Assembly (NCBI GenBank): GCA_960531495.1
Contig: OY482860.1
Span: 8,189,160 to 8,253,159, forward strand
Source of the DNA: Zeus faber
Taxonomy: Eukaryota > Chordata > Actinopteri > Zeiformes > Zeidae
Length of the DNA: 64,000 bases
Direction of reading: 5' to 3'
In this document: piece by piece, positions 55,501-64,000 of the stretch
Position numbering within the stretch: position 1 is the stretch's first letter
How the letters are laid out: the number at the start of each line of letters is the position of its first letter
The notes under the pieces: model-generated
The model's input: only the letters and a program-made list of their open reading frames with translations
Databases searched by the model: none
What the model was told of the DNA's origin: nothing
Made by a program: the position numbers and the translations under genes

Positions 55501-58369
55501 GCCTTCGACACATCAAAAGGTTTTGTAACCCGTGGGACTAACGTTTTTGAGCAATCTCAAAATCTAAAGTTTTTGTGGAAATGGCAGATAAATTCAGCCT
55601 GTAATGTTCTACGGTGTTAAGGTAGGCTATTGTGGGACAGGGAGCCTAATGATCCAGGATAGATGCATTAGGCAGCGCTCTAATAAACAAAAAAAAACAG
55701 CTTTTAATTACAGTAATAACTCACTGTCTCAGACCGGTTAATTACCGGCGTCTCCAGCACTGCAGCGGCGTGAACTCTCTGCTGTACAGCACACTCGCTG
55801 GAGAGTTGTTCATTTATAGCAAGAGGAAATACAGTAAAGCAGGAGCCTCCGAGAAGGTTTAGGTGAATAATAGTGCTGTAAGTTGCCGTGAAACAAGTGT
55901 CTAAGATAAAGATAAGGTGAGATAAGAAAATGGCACTTACTTAATCCTAGGAAAGAAATTCAGATGTTCGAGAGAAAAGTGCAAGTCCAACGACGGTAAA
56001 AATAAAAATAATAAAAGTAATAAAAGTAAAAGTAATATATATTTACACATATAAACCACAGCCCAATATGGGCAGCTGGCGTGTACATTAAAGTAAAGTA
56101 CAAATAGTAAATAGCAGCAGTGTGTAGTAATAATATGAAATGATAGCACTGCTAATAAGCAGGTATATTAAATATATTTATAGCCATATTGTCATAAATA
56201 TGTACCTGTAGTCTGGTAAGTCTATTGAGGTTCATATCTACAATGTGTACAATACAATATGTTGCTTACATTTCTGTGGCTTGACTTCTCTTCGATTTTG
56301 TGTTGTGTTTTCTACACTTGTGTGAGTGGTTGGGTGGGCCACATCACACTCCACCGTGTAATGACTTGGAGATTAAGTGCACATCGACTGCATTGTGGTG
56401 TTAGTTTAATTTTGTTATTAATTTATTCTGTCATAAGGAAAGTATGTTCTCAAGAACCTCTGGTGTCAAAATCCCATGCAGCATATGTCCGTCTGTGTTA
56501 GATCTATCCAAGCTACAGAAAATAAAATAGAATAAACTAAACAGAAATTGGAAACATACCCTCAGCCACGTTGTTATCAAAGATCACATGTTGGTAATGG
56601 TATTCTTTCCAGATTGACCTCGAACATTGCTATGTTTACGATTCTTAACAAAGATTGACCATCTTGGAAATGTCACATGTCACAAATGTCACAAACAGAC
56701 TATTCTGATTCCTGGTCTGAATAGAACAACCAGCCCTTACAAGTAGGAGTAATATGCCGCCTGTGTTGATATGTGGATTTTCTTTTAATAAACCAAAATA
56801 TTTTAACTTAATTTTAAATGAATAAGGGGTAAGGGGTAAATGAATGGACATACAGTAGATACAGGTACATACAGTAGAACACGCAACGCATTCATCAGCT
56901 GTGATGGTTCTGGATCGGTAAACCGCAGTACAGTACTGTGTTCCAGTGAGGAACACCCACTCCGGCCCAGAGGTTCACCAAGGGAGTTTCAAAAGTAGCA
57001 CATTGAACACACTGTCCATTTCCAACCAAGTCCCTGTTTTGTACTATTTCCCCCCTGGCACACTGCATGCTACCTTTACTACTCTACTTTACGTTTGAAA
57101 ATGGTTATTAAAAAATGACTAAATGTCATTTTTATATATAAGTTACAAGTCTCTTTAATTGTTTTCCCTAACAGATTGACCACAAGCTTCTGCGATCAAT
57201 TTCAAGTATTTTTTTCAACGTTTCAGCAACTAAATACTCCGTTCTATCCATCCATCCATCTATGTTCTACCTTTGATATTTATGTTCATTTTTGCTTTTA
57301 TTTCCGTTGTTTTGTATTCATATCCACAATGTCTGCCCTGACACCCAGTATTGCAAGCTCTATGAACTTTCCTGGCCACTTGATTTCCCCTCCCACACGT
57401 TCAAATCTCGCAGTCACGTGACGTCCATGCGCATTCCCAATTCCTTATGACAAAAGTAATTAAAAGTATCCATCAATTATCTGTACTTACGTAAGTATAT
57501 TCAGTTTGGGACACTTTTCACTTTTACTCCACTACATTTCACTCACATCATACTGTATCTATACTTTTTAGTCTACGACATTTCTACCATTTCAAAATGT
57601 AGGACTGCGAATAAGTGTTTCATTAGGTCAATATCTTTGTAAATTACTATAACACACAAATTGTATACTTGGGTAGAAATGCCAGTGTGGTACTTTTCCT
57701 TTTACTAGAGTTGCCTATGTGTACTTCTAGTGAAGTAAAAGTATATAAGTAGTATATTATATTATATATAGTCTGAGCATATTGTACCACTTTTGGAAAT
57801 GATGAAACAACCTACTGAGCCTACTTTTCTGTCAAATCAATCACATGATATTGAGTAAAAGCACTGCCGCGCACGCTTGCAGGGAGGCAAAAACTCCCGT
57901 GCGTTATCACCTCCCTGGATGCGTGGTGGACTTCTGCTGCTGCTGTTGTTGTTTTTTCGCTCTCCAAAACCCTGCAGTTGGACTCACCGAAAAAAGTCAC
58001 AGCGAAGCCCTCCAACACGCACGCCCACGTCCCCAAGAAGAAGAAGCCCCTGGCGTTGGTCAGGAAACTTATAACCCCTCCGGTGCTCGACACGAGGAAG
58101 TCCGCGATGGCCAAGTTGACGATGATGCAGTTGAGCGGCGTCCGCAGCTGCTTGAATTTGAAGGTGATGAACATGACGAGGAAGTTCTCGGCGAGGGACA
58201 GCGAGGTCACCACGAACATCACCACCGCCAGGATGGTGAAGTTCCACGGCGCGATGGAGCGGATCGGTCCGCTGAACGGGTCGTCGGACCCGGACGCGTC
58301 CGCCCTGAAGATATCGGCTGCCTCGGTGTAGGACACACCGGGTTTCGCGGAGAGACTCACGGTGTCCAT
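43859..58369 (-). CDS. valop: Vertebrate ancient (VA-long type) opsin, five coding exons
   Basis: Non-visual, retinal-binding G-protein-coupled receptor. Family members act as light sensors in deep brain and inner-retina neurons, in the plasma membrane. The coding sequence joins 58369-57988, 55204-54994, 49404-49287, 49144-48911 and 44086-43859. All junctions are GT/AG and the 1173-base frame stays open for 390 residues plus TAA. Visible marks are an N-glycosylation site (N43-F-T), TM1 from about residue 44, counterion Glu120, the disulfide pair Cys117/Cys194, E141-R142-Y143, retinal lysine Lys299 in FFSKTAA, and N305-P-I-I-Y309. SKIGTTCEPNW in loop 2 and GNVRLRGKHA in loop i2 point to VA opsin rather than rhodopsin or pinopsin. 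The start is the first ATG; the frame upstream has only a TTG and then a stop at about 58460. I am sure of the family, but cannot tell paralog a from b. Confidence 0.95.
46455..46658 (-). mobile_element. tRNA-derived SINE copy in opsin intron 4
   Basis: Same family, with a well-kept head (gtagctcaggaggtagagc on the minus strand) and B box ggttcgatcc. It lies in the same orientation as the opsin gene. Confidence 0.87.
48145..48500 (+). repeat. Likely LINE tail repeat in opsin intron 4
   Basis: Contains tttatttaacctttattgag and tctcattgagacacaaagtc, a common fish interspersed repeat. The 64-codon frame across it is not a gene. Confidence 0.45.
48887..48910 (-). CDS. valop: Possible short-isoform extension of exon 4 into intron 4
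   Basis: If intron 4 is not removed, the frame continues past NKQ with VAESDLT and then TGA. Short VA opsin forms ending a few residues after NKQ are known from other teleosts. The extension is seen directly; its use in this fish is inference. Confidence 0.5.
   Translation of the reverse strand, partial: VAESDLT
48911..49144 (-). CDS. valop: VA opsin exon 4 (TM6-TM7, retinal lysine)
   Basis: 234 bases, exactly 78 codons, phase 0 at both ends. Starts VSHGRLATARKPERQVTRM, then TM6 (VVMIVAFMVGWTPYAAF), loop e3, and TM7 with FFSKTAAVYNPIIYVFMNKQ. Lys299 is the chromophore attachment site. The acceptor is cccctgcag; the donor GTAGCC is poor at position +3 onward, which may favour intron retention. 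Confidence 0.95.
49145..49286 (-). other. VA opsin intron 3
   Basis: A short 142-base intron between exons 3 and 4. No repeat is seen inside it. Confidence 0.9.
49287..49404 (-). CDS. valop: VA opsin exon 3 (TM5)
   Basis: 118 bases: one base completes Trp198, followed by 39 codons (YSTNIIDHSYIITFF, TM5, YGKLLRKLRK). The acceptor is accattaacag. The donor is GTCAG, a weaker match than usual. Too short to appear as a long open frame; found by splicing logic and family similarity. Confidence 0.94.
50609..50681 (+). repeat. (GT)n microsatellite
   Basis: About 70 bp of GT at the start of the 50.69-kb repeat fragment. Confidence 0.95.
50690..50790 (+). repeat. Fragment of the (TG)n-bearing repeat family
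   Basis: After a (GT)n tract, reads ttaattgatgatcag then attaacacacttttttattg and gtaatacacactgggtttg, as at 52598-52660. Confidence 0.6.
50832..50888 (+). repeat. (CA)n microsatellite
   Basis: About 57 bp of CA, 150 bp from a GT array, so the two could pair in single-stranded form. Confidence 0.95.
51641..52144. mobile_element. 504-bp MITE with TA target duplication
   Basis: Inverted ends share AGGTACTCCTCACTTAAC. The element is flanked by TA at 51639-51640 and 52145-52146, typical of Tc1/mariner/pogo-class insertions. There is no coding capacity. The middle (about 51797-52020) is an expanded array of TATATAGTRTA-like units. It lies in opsin intron 2. Confidence 0.85.
51797..52020 (+). repeat. 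TATATAGTATA-type minisatellite inside the MITE
   Basis: About 220 bp of short degenerate units (tatatagtatatatagtgta). The open frames it produces (VYIVYIVYI) are repeat artefacts. Confidence 0.9.
52175..53110 (+). repeat. Dispersed repeat family carrying an internal (TG)n, best copy
   Basis: Shares blocks with 21520-22450, 50690-50790, 18620-18905 and (inverted) 24820-24895: tagtcgttagagattaca, the gtaaangagggaggaaaggag block, a (TG)n tract, ttaattgatgatcag, and ggacacctc-atgt. The 3' part (52740-53060) is GC-rich and gives spurious long frames. Possibly the 5' region of a LINE; unassigned. Confidence 0.6.
52557..52594 (+). repeat. (TG)n microsatellite
   Basis: About 36 bp of TG inside the 52.2-53.1 kb repeat. 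Confidence 0.95.
53255..53290 (+). repeat. (ATT)n microsatellite
   Basis: About ten ATT units. Confidence 0.95.
53320..53480 (+). repeat. Second copy of the 27.9-kb repeat
   Basis: Shares the attcatcatgtac...aaatatcca start and the tgcatcctt-act order with 27925-28030. It follows an ATT microsatellite (53225-53290). Confidence 0.45.
53506..54228. mobile_element. Candidate hAT-like element in opsin intron 2
   Basis: Left end AGGGATGCAACAG and right end CTGTTTCATCCCT form imperfect inverted termini. The interior includes a near-perfect palindrome at 53899-53936. No transposase frame, and no clean target duplication found. Confidence 0.45.
54275..54515 (+). repeat. Dispersed repeat, copy 2
   Basis: Relative of 7470-7740, in opsin intron 2 about 480 bases from the exon 2 donor. 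Confidence 0.65.
54695..54955 (+). repeat. SINE-like dispersed repeat next to opsin exon 2
   Basis: Starts tggtaaatggactgcaattt and includes atatagcgcttttct and gttaggggttcagtgtcttgc, text common in dispersed repeats of fish. It ends within about 40 bases of the exon 2 splice donor. Confidence 0.6.
54994..55204 (-). CDS. valop: VA opsin exon 2 (end of TM3 to loop e2)
   Basis: 211 bases. Begins with two bases completing Gly128, then IVALWSLAVLSFERYF with the ERY motif, intracellular loop 2, TM4 (FVWTFSFIWTFPPVLGW) and extracellular loop 2 up to CEPNW. The acceptor is tttgtcccag and the donor GTAAG at 54993. The position matching bovine Glu181 is Ser188. Confidence 0.95.
55205..57987 (-). other. 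VA opsin intron 1
   Basis: About 2.8 kb, AT-rich; a hAT-like repeat remnant near 57.44-57.76 kb and otherwise nothing recognised. Confidence 0.85.
57440..57760. repeat. Fish dispersed repeat upstream of opsin intron 1 start
   Basis: Contains cttttactccactacattt and repeated acttttac/agtaaaagta text, recognised as a very common teleost repeat, probably a hAT derivative. Lies just inside intron 1. Confidence 0.45.
57988..58369 (-). CDS. valop: VA opsin exon 1 (N-terminus to TM3)
   Basis: Codons 1-127 plus one base. Covers the short extracellular N-terminus, TM1 (APWNFTILAVVMFVV), the FKFKQLRTPLN loop, TM2 (IIVNLAIADFLVS) and most of TM3, ending at GFAVTFFG. The donor GTGAG begins at 57987. 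The antisense strand also stays open here because the region is GC-rich; that is a shadow. Confidence 0.95.
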
Positions 58370-58815
58370 TGTCCATGTCCAACTATGGAGTTTACCGACC
58401 GGAGTGACCGAACTGGAGTCGGATTGCCGTTGCGCGTAAAGCAATAATAAGTGGACCTTTCATAACTTCTTTTCTTTTTTCTTTTTTTGGGGGGGGGCAG
58501 GGGGGGGGGGGGGGCTCTTGGACACGGGGTTTTACGCGTACGCACGCAGGTTAAATCCTAGATCTAAAAGCATGAAAACATTATTTTGGAGCGTCCCCCC
58601 GTGCGCTTCGGGACTTCTCTCAGTAATTCCCTCTTGCAGCCCATGCCGGGGGCGTGCGCACGGTGCGCGCAGTCCGCGTTGGAGACCTACATCGGTGCGC
58701 CAGGCGCGGAGCGCTCGCTCGGTTCTGGTGTGGAAAGCAGAACCGCTGTCTGGAAAAGCGACATCAAAAAGCAAAAAGACAGATTGGATGACTGATCAGT
58801 GGCATATTGGAAGCG

Positions 58816-58823
58816 CTTATATA
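58816..58823 (-). promoter_or_regulatory. Candidate TATA box upstream of VA opsin
   Basis: Reads TATATAAG on the minus strand, about 447 bases upstream of the ATG. A start site about 30 bases downstream would give a 5' leader near 415 bases containing a long C-run (58488-58514). Position and orientation fit, but TATA-like strings are common in AT-rich DNA. Confidence 0.35.
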
Positions 58824-58840
58824 GACAGCCTTCCGACAGC

Positions 58841-58921
58841 CCCCCCCCCCCCCCCCCCCCCTCACACACACACACACACACATACACACACACGCACGCA
58901 CACACACACACACACACACAC
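58841..58921 (+). repeat. Poly(C) and (CA)n tract upstream of opsin
   Basis: About 21 C followed by CA repeats, just upstream of the candidate TATA box on the minus strand. Confidence 0.95.
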
Positions 58922-60029
58922 ATGCACAGATAGAAGAGACACTGTACACACACACACTGTAACACACGTACACACAGTGAAGGAAACGCGAGATGCGCGC
59001 CCTCGCTGTTCTGCTGATGTTGGGACCATACTGTAGGTTTCCAGCCGGGCGCTCCAATTAGAGGGAAAAGCGCGTCTGCCCTCATTTGCAGGCATTTAAA
59101 TGGAAAATTTATTTTTGTTATTATTATTAATGCTGCTACTATTTTACAGCTTGATTTCATTTTTAAGTCATTTTTGACCTAAATAAAGTCGTAATCCAAT
59201 AAGCAATTTGCATAATTTCATGAATCTCGGATGAAAGTTGATGTGTGTGTCAATTGGTGGCCTAGTGTTTTGATAATGGCTCTGCTATAGGCTTCTTAGT
59301 ATAGACCTTAGTTCTGTTGGAATCCTAATTGTGAATACTGAACCACATTGGAAAAAACAACCCCGCAGTCGGTAGAAGATTAACAAAAATAAATCTTGTG
59401 TAATGGACTTTAACTGTCAAACGTTTTTATGGTACAGTATATTCAGAACATCAGCCTCAGCAGGAAGTGTATTGTGTATTGATTTGTTGAAAACAGTCCA
59501 ATTGTGTTGTGTTGTTTTTTTATCTATAAGGAAAAAGGTCACTGAGCACATAAGAACTCTTTGTATTTCAGCTTCACTGTAGTGCAGGTGTTCCAGTGAC
59601 AGACTGGAGTCAAACAACGGCCCTGGCATCTGCAACAGGCAGGCCCAATTTTCGAACCCGACACCAACCCCACCCAAATGTTAACATAAAAAGTAGGGAT
59701 GCCATGGTTGTCAGTGTTACCGTTGTTATGCGTCTTCGGGCATACACCATTTCAATTACATTACTTGCCCACCACCCCCACTGTTGTGTTTTTATTGTTT
59801 TAATTTTTATATAAATAAAACCCATTTAATTCATTTTCAAGTATCAGCGCCAACTTTCATCAAATGAAAAAAATTCTAATTTGTAAAATACTAAGCGCGT
59901 TATCGATACTAGTCGGACGCTACAAAAGTATATGCTTGTGCATGCACAGCCGTCAAGGCACAGTCTAATTATCTCTGGAGGAGAGGAGAGAAGGCTATCG
60001 GAGACCGGGACCTGTCTCCCTCCATCCAT

Positions 60030-60831
60030 TATAAGCGCCCCTGCATAGCCATCAAAAATAACCACTAATATTGTGTAGCTCCCCCTCGTGCCGCCAAAAC
60101 AGCTTCCACCCATCGAGGCATGGACTCCAATAGACCTCTGAAGGTGTCCTGTGGCATTTGGCCCCAATATGTTAGCAGCAAATCGTTGAAGTCATTTCAG
60201 TTGCGAAGTGGGGCCCCAATGGATTGGGCTTGTTCTAGCACATCCCACAGATGCAAGATCGGATCGTACCCTAACGGACATGGATGGGGGTCAGCATGGG
60301 CACTCTGACAGGTCTGCGGCTACGCAGACCCATATGCAGCAAGTTGCGATGCGCTGTGTGTTCCTACACCTTTCTATCACAGCAGCATTAACCTTTTCAG
60401 CAATTTCTGCTACAGAAGCTCCTCAGTGGGATCAAACAAGACGGGCTGGACTTCACTCCCCACGTGGATCAATGCTCCCATGGGTGCCAATGACCCTTTC
60501 GCCGGTTCACCAGTTGTCCTTCCTTGGACCACTTTTGGTAGGTACTAACCACTGCATACCGGGAACACCCCACAAGACCTGCCATTTTGGAGATGCTCTG
60601 ACCCAGTTGTCTAGCCATCACATTTTGGTCCTTGTCAAAGTTGCTCAGATACTTACGCCTTACCCATTTTTCCTGCTTCCAACACATCAACTTGAAGAAC
60701 TGACTGTTCACTTGCTGCCTAATATATCCCACCCCATTGGAACCATTGGTGCCATTGGACCACGATGAGCAATGTTATTCACTTCACTTGTCAATGGTTT
60801 TAATATTGTGATTGACTGTTGTATGTTATAC
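60030..60831 (-). mobile_element. Internally deleted Tc1-like transposon
   Basis: The right end (RC) carries the fish Tc1 start region (attaaaacca...gtgaagtgaataacatt), followed by a transposase N-terminal part with a helix-turn-helix ([18 protein letters not shown]) and KGHWHP. After about 60260 the sequence jumps to the transposase C-terminal end and the terminus near cacaatattagtggtta. The catalytic middle is lost, so it is non-autonomous. The outer left terminus has diverged. Confidence 0.8.
60469..60732 (-). pseudogene. Tc1 transposase N-terminal remnant
   Basis: An 87-codon open stretch with the paired-like DNA-binding domain of Tc1 transposases. No DDE residues remain in this piece because the middle of the element is deleted. 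Confidence 0.75.
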
Positions 60832-60834
60832 AAA

Positions 60835-62300
60835 AAAAAAAGAAATGCTGGCAAACCATGCATTTTATCAGGTTTATCATCTTTTATACTCATGGAAATC
60901 AGCCGTTTTTTTCTACATCTGCGGCAACCTAAGTGACTAGAAACAGGAACTTGTGTCATTTCCTCCTGGCAACATACCAGCACGTAGCCAATGTTACACT
61001 CTGGATGTACTGTGGAAATGCAAGTAAGCAGCATGTAAGCACTGTGAGAAGCGCAGCGGAGTGATATGTTTCTCTGTACTGTAGTAAACCGTTCAGCAAG
61101 GCTACCCTTTAAAATCAAACATTTGACTTCTTGATCGTGAACCAGCCTTTGTAGGATTTCAGAAATAGCCATCAAACAGTTTTTGTCCACAATTAAAGCC
61201 AGTGCTCAGTGTGCGCTTTTCATAGGATACGATATCGCTTTCGAAAAATTCCACATGAGTTGCTTATTTTTTAAGATGATTATCTGGCAAAAATCTCCAC
61301 TAGCCACTAATCGCGTAGGCCAATCAAAGAATAAGTAAACACAGCTCCTGCTTGTAAAGGGGCTGAAAATTAAATATGTAGACGAGTTCTAAAGCCATGT
61401 CAAATAGGCACATGGCACATGGCACCTCCACTCGTTTTGAATGAGCTTCCCCTCAGTATGCACGTTAAGTAAAGAGTCAAAAGTGAAAAGTCTGCACAGA
61501 ACTGCACAACTTTGTTGGTGCGGAGGTGACTGGAAGTCGTCTCTCCTGCTGCCTCCATTACGGGCCAGCGTCTTTGATCTAGTTCCCCCTCGTCGAGGCT
61601 TGTCACACCTCAGTGACCGTCCACGTAAATTAAGATTTATTGCCCAAGGTGTCATTCCAGACCCCAACCCCCCCTACCACCCAGACCCCACCTTATAACT
61701 GCTTTTGCATGATAGACATTTTAGAGAGCAATGACCAAGTTCCACCTTGTACTTTAATTGGGGAAAGAGTCAAAAAGTGCACTGCCAGTCAGAGTCAGAA
61801 TCAGTCAGTCTCATTCTTTTGCAGAGATGCTTTCAAACAATGTTAATAAGATCTCATCACCTTGAGCGCATTAGCAGAAGATGATGGTGTCATATCGTGT
61901 GTTGTAATATTAATGCATTAATCAGTGTAGGTTATTTACTCTGACGTGGTTTACCAGTACACTAATTTAGGCCTTTCTTAAATATGTAAAAACGGCCTCG
62001 CAGAGAGGCCGTTAATTACATAGGTACAATAGGTAACAGTCGGAGCGTGCTCTTCCCCCAGGACTGATGGTTCACATTCACACAGCCTGTTGTGAGACAA
62101 CACGATCTCATCTCCTCCGGCACACTTTCCACGGCGCCGGGAGACAGTGGGGAACTGACCTGTAGAATGGGAACAATCCAATTCCTCTGGCTGAATCTAA
62201 TGGGAATCCACGTGCAAACAGGAGGTGGTGGAGGTGGTAGTGATGCCGAGCTGCCTATCAGGAAGGAGGCATGGGGGGCTTCCTTGACAGATGCCAGCGA
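60835..62300. other. No recognisable gene between the Tc1 copies
   Basis: Unassigned DNA. A 9-bp hairpin (aacggcctc/gaggccgtt) lies at 61991-62013. Confidence 0.45.
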
Positions 62301-62304
62301 GTGA

Positions 62305-62653
62305 GTGCAGGATAATGCACGCTGCCACAAAACAAAGATTGTTCAGGAATGGTTTGAACATGACCAAGAGTTCAAGGTGTTGACTTGGCCTCCAAATTCC
62401 CCAGATCTCAATCCGATCGAGCATCTGTGGGATGTGCTGGAACAACAAGCCCGATCCATGGGGACCCCACCTGCAACTTCCGGGACTTAAAGGATCTGCT
62501 GCTAACGTCTTGGTGCCAGATACCACAGGACACCTTCAGAGGTCTTGTGGAGTCCATGCCTCCACGGGTCAGAGCTGTTTTGGCGCAACGAGGGGGAGCT
62601 TCACAATATTAGTGGTTGTCAGTTGTGGTTTTAATGTTGTGGCTGATCGGTGT
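62305..62653 (+). mobile_element. 5'-truncated Tc1-like transposon (3' end)
   Basis: Begins at the second catalytic Asp segment (QDNARCHKTK), continues through PDLNPIEHLWDVLE with the final catalytic Glu, and changes frame near 62470 before ending ...GGASQY and stop at 62612. The terminal inverted repeat is kept to its end (ttaatgttgtggctgatcgg) with a flanking TA. About 70% of the element is missing on the 5' side and a frameshift is present, so it is dead. Confidence 0.88.
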
Positions 62654-62699
62654 ATATATACAGCATATATACTGTATATATACTGTATATATATTTTTT

Positions 62700-64000
62700 A
62701 TAATAATATAATATATAATATGTAATAATAAAATATAAGATTCTTTTTTTTTTTTTCGTAGATATCTTTATATTGTACGTATGCTTTGTTGTACTCTTGT
62801 TATGATGATATAAACTGTCTTTAAACTCAGATATATGCTGTATTACTATATACAAAGCTATAATTCAACCTATGGTTCTCATTCAAAATAACAGAAAAAC
62901 ATGAACTTTGGTGTTGGAAGTCAAGAGGTCACTTCTCCCTCTGCCTTCCAGCCATGCAGGTGTATGGCTGGCCTTGATTCCTCCTGAGCCTGCACTGGTG
63001 CTCACCTCTGTGTACTAAAGACAGCCAACCCCCCAGCCCCTCCCCACCTCCATCACAAAAAAACCCCAATACAAGTTGATTACGTAAGTCCATAAGCAAA
63101 CCTCCCCAAGTGATCCTGTTTTCTTTGGATAGAAATATGAGTGCATAAGAGAAGATTGCTTGCAGATAGCCTGTGGACCCTGGGATTCTCCGTCCTGGAG
63201 GTCCATGTCAGGGGTGTGGCTCCATGCGCTACTGACGGAGACCTTTGTTTATCCAAAGATTCCGTCAGTAGCGTCTTTGCCCTAAAATACTTTTCTACCG
63301 GAGCATGTTAATCACAGAAGTCTATACAGAGAAAGACTCGTGTAATTAGAGGTTAGTGGCACTCTTGATTTTTAGATGAGGTTTTACTGATCTGAAATTA
63401 ACTCGGGATCTATCTGATAATCAGTTGCTGCGGGTTGAATTTGTCCTGCAAGGAAACTACAGAGGAAGCACAAGCTCCATATCACCGATCGGCAAGGCTG
63501 GGAAAGACTGAGTTGGCATCCCAGCGGGAAATCCCCCAAAAAAGGCCTGTGATTCAAAACTTCCCATCCCTTTCTCATCAAGTGTGTCGTGTCAAACTCT
63601 TAAAAGATTTGTCCATAAAACTCGTGTCCAAGCAGACAAACGTATCCATTGATCCATTGCTGGTGATACATATTAAAACTCCTTGATCAATGCAAAGCAA
63701 AGAATGCACACGTCCCTCCCTCTGCTCTCAAACCGACTTAACTTCCATCGGTTGAATATTGCGACTGATGAGCGAGCCGGTTGTAGGAATCGAAATAATG
63801 CAAACAAAATGTCATCGCTATTCTGGTTATTCATGTTATTCAGATTAATGTTTGCATATAGAGACTGATGAAAGGCTGCACGAACAATATTCTCTCGCAA
63901 CGACGTGTTGTGCCACCATGCAGACGGGTGTGCGTTCAGCGGGAAGAAAGCGTTGATGGTCAAAAGGAAGTTTAAAGAGGCACATGAAAAACACAAATAT
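62700..64000. other. No recognisable gene
   Basis: AT-rich start, then unassigned DNA with the 63227 hairpin. The final frames (up to 107 codons) show no domain. Confidence 0.45.
63227..63273. other. miRNA-like hairpin
   Basis: Arms cgctactgacgga (63227-63239) and tccgtcagtagcg (63261-63273) are perfect complements. An inner 5-bp stem (ctttg/caaag) closes a 6-base loop. Confidence 0.85.

Noticed and set aside
58370..58444. N-terminal extension of the opsin (25 more codons)
   Set aside because: The extended start is a TTG, with a stop shortly upstream; the ATG at 58369 matches the family start.
57845..58447. 200-codon plus-strand frame over opsin exon 1
   Set aside because: Antisense shadow of GC-rich exon 1; the minus strand carries clear opsin sequence.
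61389..61667. 92-codon minus-strand frame
   Set aside because: No domain, no splice context, and antisense frames of similar length overlap it.

Overview
This is a piece of a teleost fish nuclear genome. The signs are long dinucleotide (GT/CA) microsatellites, tRNA-derived SINEs, fish-type Tc1 elements, a class I-like endogenous retrovirus, a low gene density, and one split vertebrate gene with canonical GT/AG introns. Nothing bacterial or plasmid-like is present. Most long open frames here are microsatellite read-through or antisense shadows. I cannot name the species.

The only host protein-coding gene I can support lies on the minus strand at about 43.86-58.37 kb: a vertebrate ancient (VA / VA-long) opsin in five coding exons (58369-57988, 55204-54994, 49404-49287, 49144-48911, 44086-43859). 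The exons join in phase to a 390-codon open frame with every hallmark opsin residue: Schiff-base Lys299, counterion Glu120, the Cys117-Cys194 pair, E141-R-Y and N305-P-x-x-Y. Reading past the exon 4 donor adds seven codons and then a stop, which matches the short VA isoform known in other fish. A TATA-like box lies about 450 bp upstream of the ATG, and a candidate poly(A) signal lies about 590 bp past the stop.

The rest is a transposon landscape. At 9.9-17.1 kb a degenerate provirus with two LTRs and a 4-bp target duplication (GTGA) sits inside a smaller DNA transposon with ~90-bp inverted ends. A paralogous, unoccupied copy of that host element lies at about 37.5-38.0 kb and serves as an empty site. 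The provirus keeps a gag remnant with a PPPY motif, about ten in-frame TTAGGG telomere units, an RNase H/integrase remnant, a polypurine tract and a later SINE. A solo LTR of the same family (39747-40119) has its own 4-bp duplication, GCGC. Other elements are two broken Tc1 copies in opposite orientations upstream of the opsin (60.0-60.8 and 62.3-62.65 kb), a 504-bp TA-flanked MITE (51641-52144), hAT-like elements, an L2-like LINE reverse transcriptase fragment (38.2-38.74 kb), three SINE copies, and several repeat families recognised because copies recur within the window.

The left ~9 kb and the stretches at 17-24.6, 27-37 and 59-64 kb hold no recognisable gene, only repeats, microsatellites and unassigned DNA. 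Two strong short hairpins (37088-37130 and 63227-63273) are unexplained.
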